Assembly: GCA_030549335.1 (NCBI GenBank)
Contig: CM060195.1
Span: forward strand, 12,367,501-12,431,500
Source of the DNA: Pontederia crassipes
Lineage: Eukaryota; Streptophyta; Magnoliopsida; Commelinales; Pontederiaceae
Direction: 5' to 3'
DNA: 64,000 bases
Part shown: piece after piece, positions 57,574-64,000 of the stretch
Layout of the letters: every line of letters begins with the position of its first letter
How positions within the stretch are numbered: the first letter of the stretch is position 1
Made by a program: the position numbers and the translations under genes
Notes under the pieces: model-generated
What the model was told of the DNA's origin: nothing
What the model saw: the letters and a program-made list of their open reading frames with translations, nothing else
Database searches by the model: none

Positions 57574-60317
57574 TGAGTGATAACTTGCTGAAATTTAAGA
57601 AAAGGTCAAATTTTTAAATTTTTGGTCTCCCAACTCACTAGCTGCAAGTGCACAGGTAGGTTGTAGTAGACTCAGGTTGTCGTATCCACAAAGATTTGAA
57701 GTCCTAAACTACCTAAAAATAGTTTAGATTAATCCTAATTAAGATAGCAAAAGCGGATTTTTAATTGGAAGTGAAAATAGTTTTTTAACAAGTGCAGAAT
57801 GATAACAGATTTTGGGGTCTTGAAAACTTTTGCAAAATTGAATTATAAATGCTAAATTAATGACTACAAAGGTTTAACTATCAATGAGGAAGGTTCTTCT
57901 AGGATTTGGGGTTCATCTAGATTAATTAAGGATGAAATGGATCAAGTTATCATTAAATGTCCAACTTTGATTCAATCATGAAAATGGTTGTTCCCACAGC
58001 TCAATAAGCATCTAACAAAGCAACATATTATCATATAGTTGTTAGCTAGATTGAATCAATAGAGGGTCCTCACTGAAAATCAAGTCATCATTCAGCTCAA
58101 TGGGGTGTTCATTGCTGATTTTTACAATTCAAAGAAATTCTGCAATAATAACTTATAATTACAATCTTTTTAATCATAAAAAGATGGAATCATTCCAATC
58201 AATCAAACCAGGATGAAATCTACTCAAATATGGTGCTTGTGCTCCTTGATTCAACTTTGAATTCCAGGGAGATTTAAATTCAACCTCTCAGTTGCAAAAT
58301 AAAATGAAATCCCCACAAACACAACTCAATTGGAAGTGCAAAGCATATGACCATAGGAATTCACAATTGCCATTGCTCCTTGGCCTATCTCTAGATCTCA
58401 AGGATGACCTAATGACTACTTCTCAGCAGTGGATTAAGTTGAGACTTGACAATGAGAATCAGAATTTAAATAAAAACCAAAAAACAGGAAGTGGAATTCT
58501 GCAATTCAGAAATTAAGAACTATAAATCAATGGAAATCTGGTTTACCAACTGATTCTTGACCCATCTCTGGACTACAAGATATCCCTAAAGTTCACATCT
58601 CAGTGGTTGGAAGAGATCAGGGGACTCAATTGGTAAAAAAAGTTCCAATAAGAAATCAGAGAGATAACATTCAGGATTTCAATTCAGATATCAGAAAAAC
58701 AATCTGAATTGAGCAAAAAATATACCAAACTTCTTGATTCATTTCTGAACAAGATGGAGGCATTAACTATCACTCAATTACTCAATTAACCAGATTGGGG
58801 ATGACAAACAAGTTCAAACTGTTCAGAAAATCAGATTCAAAAAAATCAGGAAATCAGATTTTTAGGAAACCAAAATTAGAAATCAGAATTGCAACTAAAT
58901 GGAATCCAAAAATCTGACTTTATCTCTCAATGCATTTATGAAGGATGATTAGATCAAATAATACATCTGAATCATTATTTACAATGGATCTAATGATAGC
59001 ATGAATCAATGCAGAAAAGTTCTGAAATCTGAAAACCAGAATTGTTGCAGTGCAGGATTACAAATCATTCCATATTCATCCAAAACTAATCTAAACTACT
59101 ATCCTATCCTAGAAGAAATGGAGTTTAGCTCCTCATGTTTACAAAGCTTGATAGAAAATAGATTGAAGAACTGGTACAATCCATCCTTCTTGAAGATATC
59201 TCGGCCAGCAGCAGCAAGTCCAGCAGCAGCTCCACAGCAGCAGCTCCTCCTTGCTCCAAACCCTCAATGTCCAACCCCCCTCTCTCCTCTATAAATTCCA
59301 CTTTTTATATGACTCCTATCCACCCTTGGATTAACATTAGAATATTCTTTATCCTTTGATTGCATCCACCTGTACCTGGACTGAAGTCACAGCTGCAGAT
59401 TCCCTTTTGTGCAGGAAAAAGTAGATGGTCCCTCCTACTTTATCCACTTTTTGGCCACCTTTCTTCCTGCTACAAATCCCAAAACAGCAAGCATCAAAGC
59501 CCTTGAATGGTGTTTTGACAAATAAAGATCAAGATGATGATAGTTGCTAGCTCAGATATCAAATGAAATTGGATATTGTGCAGGAGTGATAACTTATATC
59601 GATATTAATGATTTTAGGGGCCCGGAATGATAACTTGTCACAAATCATAGAAATTATCCAAATGCAAGTGATTCAAAACATTAGAAGCATCAAATGGACT
59701 AGTGAGTGCATTCAGAAATAAAATATGAATGAGATTTCTAAGAAGTAATAACTTGGGTGCCCAAAAATGATAACTTGTGATAACTTGAGTTGTGGTTATC
59801 CAAATGTGATGAAATTTGACCAGCAATGAGTTAGAACAATAACAAAATAATTGCTTAAGGTCCCTGTGCAGAATTAATGGTTTTTCATATCGAAATGACA
59901 GAATTTCTCTTTAACGATAACTTGACAAAGGAAAAATGATAACTTGTTCAAATGAGCTTAAAACTCTGCACAAGTTGAGATGTGACTATCCAAATATGAT
60001 TTATGCATGATAATGATGGATTTAGGGTAAGAAAACCATTAAAAATCAGTTCACTCAAAATAATGATAATTTGACACCTAGGAGTGATAACTTGTCCTCA
60101 AAATGATAACTTGGCATAGAATTTAAATATTAATGGATTTTGGCATTTCAGAACCTCTATGCACTTGGAATTAAGTATGAAATGAGGAATATCAACTAGT
60201 TATCACAATGTATGCATTCCAAGTAAAATTGGCTCAAAGATAGGCAAAAGTGGGACTCGATATGTATAAAATGCATCTAAAATGGGCTAGAAACATATAG
60301 TGACCAGCAAGTGATCA
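57574..60317 (-). repeat. 3' LTR of element C (about 2.74 kb)
   Basis: Sense start TGATCACTTGCTGG follows the polypurine tract; sense end is ...GCAAGTTATCACTCA, so the termini are related inverted repeats. It contains many GATAACTTG words (57579 and 59585-60110), GTAGTAGACTCAGG near 57663, and minus-strand TATAAAAAG at 59301-59309. Confidence 0.75.
59301..59309 (-). promoter_or_regulatory. TATA box in the LTR of element C
   Basis: TATAAAAAG on the minus strand within the LTR, about 1 kb from its sense start. Confidence 0.5.
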
Positions 60318-60332
60318 AACTCCCCCAAGCTT
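60318..60332 (-). other. Polypurine tract of element C
   Basis: Sense AAGCTTGGGGGAGTT directly before the LTR. A second CTAAGCTTGGGGGAGG-like copy lies at about 61345-61360, as often seen in this group of elements. Confidence 0.75.
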
Positions 60333-61892
60333 AGCCTTTTGCTTGTCCTCAAGCAAAACATTCAGAAATTAAGAATGAATTTGAATTTGCCATCCACAAA
60401 TGAATAGAAAGATCAGCTAAATAAGACCTAAATGAGTTTCCCACTTGGCTAACATTCCATCCCATTCTTTCCAATCCCAAATTCTAGCTGAGGAGTCACA
60501 AAGGTTAATGCAAATTTAAGTCTTGATAGAAGTACTAACATTAACTAATTTGGATTGCAAGGATTGTCATCTTTACTAAAAAGTTTGAAACACCAATCTC
60601 TTCATGAACAGATTTTCCTTTCTTTGCTTAAACAGGTTTAAAAACCTGACTTTTATTCTATTTCTTTAGGAGAGATTCCTTTGGAAGTTTTGCTCTCATA
60701 AATTTTTTTTCTTTTCTTTTTCTTTACGAGAGATTCCTTTGGAAGTTTTGCTCTCCTAAATTTTGTTTCTTGCATTGAAGAGAGATTCCTTTGGAAGTTT
60801 TGCTCTCTTCCTTTTTTTTTCTATGCATGCAACTTTTCATTTTCCTTTTTCTTTCTTTACCATTCTTTTCATGAAATGAGCAATGGTTCAAACTCAAGTA
60901 TAGGTTAGATCCTTAAATGCAAATAGTCAAGAATTCCTATTTAACATGGCAGTAAGATCCTTCCTTGACTCCTTTCTAGACATCTTCTACTTTCCAATTA
61001 ATTCATGAATGTAGCTAGTGTTAATCCACAAGAAAGAAAAATTTCAGCTGAAAATTCATTCAAATGCATCTGAATTTATAATGCCAATTGAAGCAAGAAG
61101 GCTAATGGCCAAGTTGGCCACTTGGTATTATTGTCATAATGAAGTATTCTACCCATTTCAGATTCAAAATGAATTCAGAATTGAGTTGGGCCCAAAAATG
61201 ATAATAAAAATGATAACCGAATGATAACTAGTGATAACTTATGATAACTTGCAAAACCTACTGATAACCTGGTATGAATTATGATATGAACATTAAAATC
61301 AATTGAAAACATGGTGTAAAGGTTAGAAAAGCACCACATTTCCTCCCCCAAGCTTAGTCTCAAAACTGTCCCTAGTGTTGAAAATAAAAGGCAAGGGGGA
61401 GGGATGGGTGGGTGTGAAATGCATGAAATTTGGCATTTGAATCCTCTTGGCATTTCATCCAGCATCTTTGGGTGATCCAATCTTCATTAGTTGCAACTGA
61501 TCCTGCAGAGAAATCAAGGATATCAATGGAATAGTAAATTTGCAACTAATCAGATTTTTGAGTGCAGAATTCAACATTGCATTGGGAATTTCTGAAATTC
61601 ACTGAAATTGGGCTATAGCAGATTTGGATAACTGATATGAATGTAAATTCAGATGATGATATGATCAATGAAGCATAATGAGAAAGATATTATCAGTTAT
61701 TATTAAGTTTTCAGTGTAAAAATCAGAAATAAGGGGTAAGGGTACTCCCTGAATTTGAGACTTGTGAACTGAACTTGTTCCTCATCACTTATTCTTGCAA
61801 AAATAGAAAGATTAGGTAGATAATGGCTTGGGTTACCTCCCAAGAAGTGCCTTTCTTTAATGTCTTTGGCTAGACATTGTTACAATGTGAAA
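60333..61892 (-). other. Non-coding 3' region of element C with triple hairpin repeat
   Basis: Between pol and the polypurine tract. GAGATTCCTTTGGAAG plus TTTTGCTCTC recurs three times (about 60670, 60727 and 60778), each bounded by GAGAG and CTCTC so it can fold into a short stem with an inner TTCC/GGAA pair. Four further GATAAC words lie at 61221-61255. No envelope-like frame. Confidence 0.6.
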
Positions 61893-63482
61893 TCAATGAG
61901 GTGGTTGGGGCAAATCTTGTAGAATTAGTTCCTCCTTAGCAGAATCCATGGCTGTGGGGTTGTAAAGCTTCAACCTCTGTCCATTCACTTTAAATATATC
62001 ATCCTTGTCATTCAGAAGGTCCACAGCACCATATGGATAGACTTTGTGAATTTTGAATGGTCCACTCCACCTTGACTTCAACTTTCCTGGAAAAAGCTTT
62101 AACCTTGAATTGAAGAGTAGTACAAGATCTCCAATCTTGAAATCCCTTTTCAGAATCCTGCCATCATGCTATCTTTTAGTCCTCTCCTTGTAGAATTCTG
62201 AATTGTGGTAGGCATTTAGCCTAATTTCATCAAGTTCATCAATTTGCAAAAGCCTCTTTTGCCCACATTCATGCATATCATAATTGAGTGCCTTGATTGC
62301 CCAATAGGCCTTATGTTTCAACTCGATTGGCAAATGACATATTTTTCCATAAACAAGCTTGTAGGGAGAAGTACCTATTGGAGTCTTGTATGCTGTTCTA
62401 TATGCCCAAAGAGCTTCATTCAACTTCAAACTCCAATCTTTTCTTGTCAATGAAATTGTTTTCTCCAATGTGGCCTTTACCTCCCTATTTGATACCTCTG
62501 CCTGGCCATTAGTTTGAGAGTGATAGGCACTGAAAACTTTGTGCCTCACTCCATACTTAATTAGGAGGTTCTCAAAACACTTTTCAATAAAGTGGCTACC
62601 ACCATCACTTATGACCACCCTTGGGATTCCAAATCTTGGGAAAACTTCCTTGAACAACCTGATTACTGCCCTGAAATCAGCTGTAATGGTGGGAATGGCC
62701 TCAATCCATTTGGACAAATAGTCTACAACTAGAAGAATAAACTTGTAACCACATGAACTAGGAAATGGGCCCATATAATCAATGCCCCAAACATCAAATA
62801 TTTCCACTTCTAGAATTCCTTGTTGTGGCATTTCATTCCTTCTTGAGATGGAGCCAGCTCTTTGGCATTGATCACAGCCCTTCACAAATATGTGTGCATC
62901 CTTGAACAAACTTGGCCAATAGAAGCCAAATTGGAGGACTTTGGCAGTAGTCTTGTGTGTGGCTCCATGACCTCCATAAGGAGATGAGTGGCATGCCTCC
63001 AAGATTTCCTGAAATTCATATTGGGGTACACATCTTCTATATATGCCATCAGGGGATTTTCTAAATAGAAGTGGATCATCCCAATGGTAATCTTTCAAGT
63101 CATGAAAGAATTTCTTTCTTTGCTGATATGTATAGTCAGGAGGGATAATTCCACAAGCAAGGTAATTGATCAAGTCAGCATACCAGGGAACTTGATTAAT
63201 TGCCACATCCATCAAACTATCATCAGGAAATGCATCATTGATAGGAAGTGTAAATGATTCCTGTACTCCTTCCATTCTTGATAGGTGGTCAGCAACTAGA
63301 TTTTCACTACCCCTTTTGTTCCTGATTTCAACATCAAATTTCTGCAATAATAAGATCCATATGATGAGCCTTGGCTTGGATTCCTTCTTGTTGATCAAGT
63401 GCCTCACAGCTTGGTGGTCTGTGAATACAATGACTTTGGATCCCACCAAGTAGGACCTGAATTTGTCAAATGCATACACCAC
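61893..63482 (-). pseudogene. RNase H (C-terminal part) and integrase of element C
   Basis: RNase H part with [20 protein letters not shown] and NLVADHLSR. Integrase has an HHCC finger ([15 protein letters not shown] ... CDQCQ), catalytic Asp in [10 protein letters not shown], Asp in VISDGGSHF and Glu in [10 protein letters not shown], then the Athila/Tat-type end SRWSGPFKIHKVYPYGAVDL and VNGQRLKLY. A single in-frame TAG at 62167-62169, at a usually Trp position (TGG to TAG), separates the last segment; otherwise the frame is open. Confidence 0.88.
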
Positions 63483-64000
63483 AGCAAGAAGTTCTTTCTC
63501 AGTAGTTGCATAATTAATTTGAGCTTCATCTAGAGTCTTGCTTGCATAGCATATGACATGGTGCTTCTTCTCCTTGTTTTGTCCCTAAGACTGCCCCTAC
63601 AGCCTGGTCTGAAACATCACACATGATTTCAAATGGTAAGGTCCAATCAGGTGGCTGCACTATAGGGGCTAAGGTGAGGGCTTCTTTCAACTTCTTGAAT
63701 GCCTTCATACACTCTTCATTAAAATGAAATTCAGCATCCTTGGCTAGCAACTTGGTGAGGGGCCTAGTTATCATTGAGAAATCCTTGATGAACCTCTTGT
63801 AGAAGTCTGCATGCCCCAAAAAACTCCTAACTACCTTGACACTTGTGGGTGGTGGTAGCATCTCAATCACCCCAATTTTTGCCTTGTCCACTTCAATGCC
63901 TTTGCTTGAGATCACATGTCCTAACATAACTTCTTCTTGGACCATAAAATGACACTTCTCCCAATTGAGGATCAAGTTGGACTCTCTACATCTTTGTAGC
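63483..64000 (-). pseudogene. Reverse transcriptase C-terminal part of element C (partial)
   Basis: Begins beyond the window edge. Contains WEKCHFMVQEEVMLGHVIS, VRSFLGHADFYKRFIKDFS and the start of RNase H ([13 protein letters not shown]). A one-base frameshift near 63575-63590 displaces the reading frame before the conserved [20 protein letters not shown] segment (about 63485-63545). Confidence 0.85.

Larger units (their letters stand above)
57574..64000 (-). mobile_element. Athila/Tat-like LTR retrotransposon C (3' part, runs off the end)
   Basis: In minus orientation: RT (partial at the edge), RNase H, integrase, a 1.5-kb non-coding 3' region, polypurine tract and 3' LTR. The sequence after pol reads AAGGCACTTCTTGGGAGG in sense, close to the conserved block that follows gag-pol in Athila/Tat elements. 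The 5' half and 5' LTR lie beyond 64000. Pol has one frameshift and one in-frame stop, so this copy is inactive but only lightly damaged. Confidence 0.88.

Noticed and set aside
61893..62166. Separate small gene at the end of element C
   Set aside because: It is the C-terminal part of the integrase, separated from the rest only by an in-frame TAG.

Overview
The window is nuclear DNA of a flowering plant. The evidence is a multi-exon plant-type beta-glucosidase gene, an R2R3-MYB gene with the usual two plant introns, plant-type LTR retrotransposons (chromoviruses and Athila/Tat-like elements with tRNA-Asp or tRNA-iMet primer sites), CACTA DNA transposons, MITE-like elements and long microsatellites. 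The MYB exons are GC-rich, which would fit a monocot, but I cannot name the species. Only two host genes are well supported. Most of the window is transposable elements, many nested inside one another.

Layout. 1-2286: gene-free 3' flank with decayed tandem repeats. 2287-25117 (minus): one beta-glucosidase (GH1) gene of 13 exons and about 520 codons. It spans 22.8 kb because intron 3 (7.35 kb) and intron 2 (12.67 kb) are full of transposons. Intron 3 holds two non-autonomous CACTA elements, one of them carrying a fold-back element. Intron 2 holds a CACTA element split by a 7.7-kb Ty3/gypsy chromovirus, whose pol is itself split by a solo LTR of a third family. 25.6-30.5 kb: a decayed minus-strand chromovirus (LTR plus pol) lying about 500 bp upstream of the GH1 start. 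30.5-35.6 kb: an LTR and a non-coding internal region of an Athila/Tat-like, LARD-like element inserted into that pol. 35.6-37.5 kb: low-copy-looking DNA with a weak candidate two-exon small gene. 37.5-39.0 kb: a GC-rich fold-back element. 39.1-39.4 kb: a hAT-like MITE. 39.4-46.8 kb: old repeats and AT-rich spacer. 46.8-50.7 kb: a solo LTR with perfect TSD, containing a CACTA element with perfect TSD. 51.1-52.2 kb (minus): the R2R3-MYB gene. 55.2-57.5 kb: a second LTR of the 25.6-kb family. 57.6-64 kb: the 3' half of a minus-strand Athila/Tat-like retrotransposon that runs off the end.

The most interesting points are: the GH1 gene, whose 53-nt exon 3 is stranded between two transposon-packed introns, with a GC-AG intron and unusual residues at conserved sites; a CACTA family built from arrays of short CpG palindromes; and the recurrence of family-specific short CpG palindrome arrays in at least five unrelated element families. 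Element limits were read by eye from terminal motifs and target-site duplications. Splice sites were chosen from consensus plus reading-frame continuity. No database or expression evidence was available.
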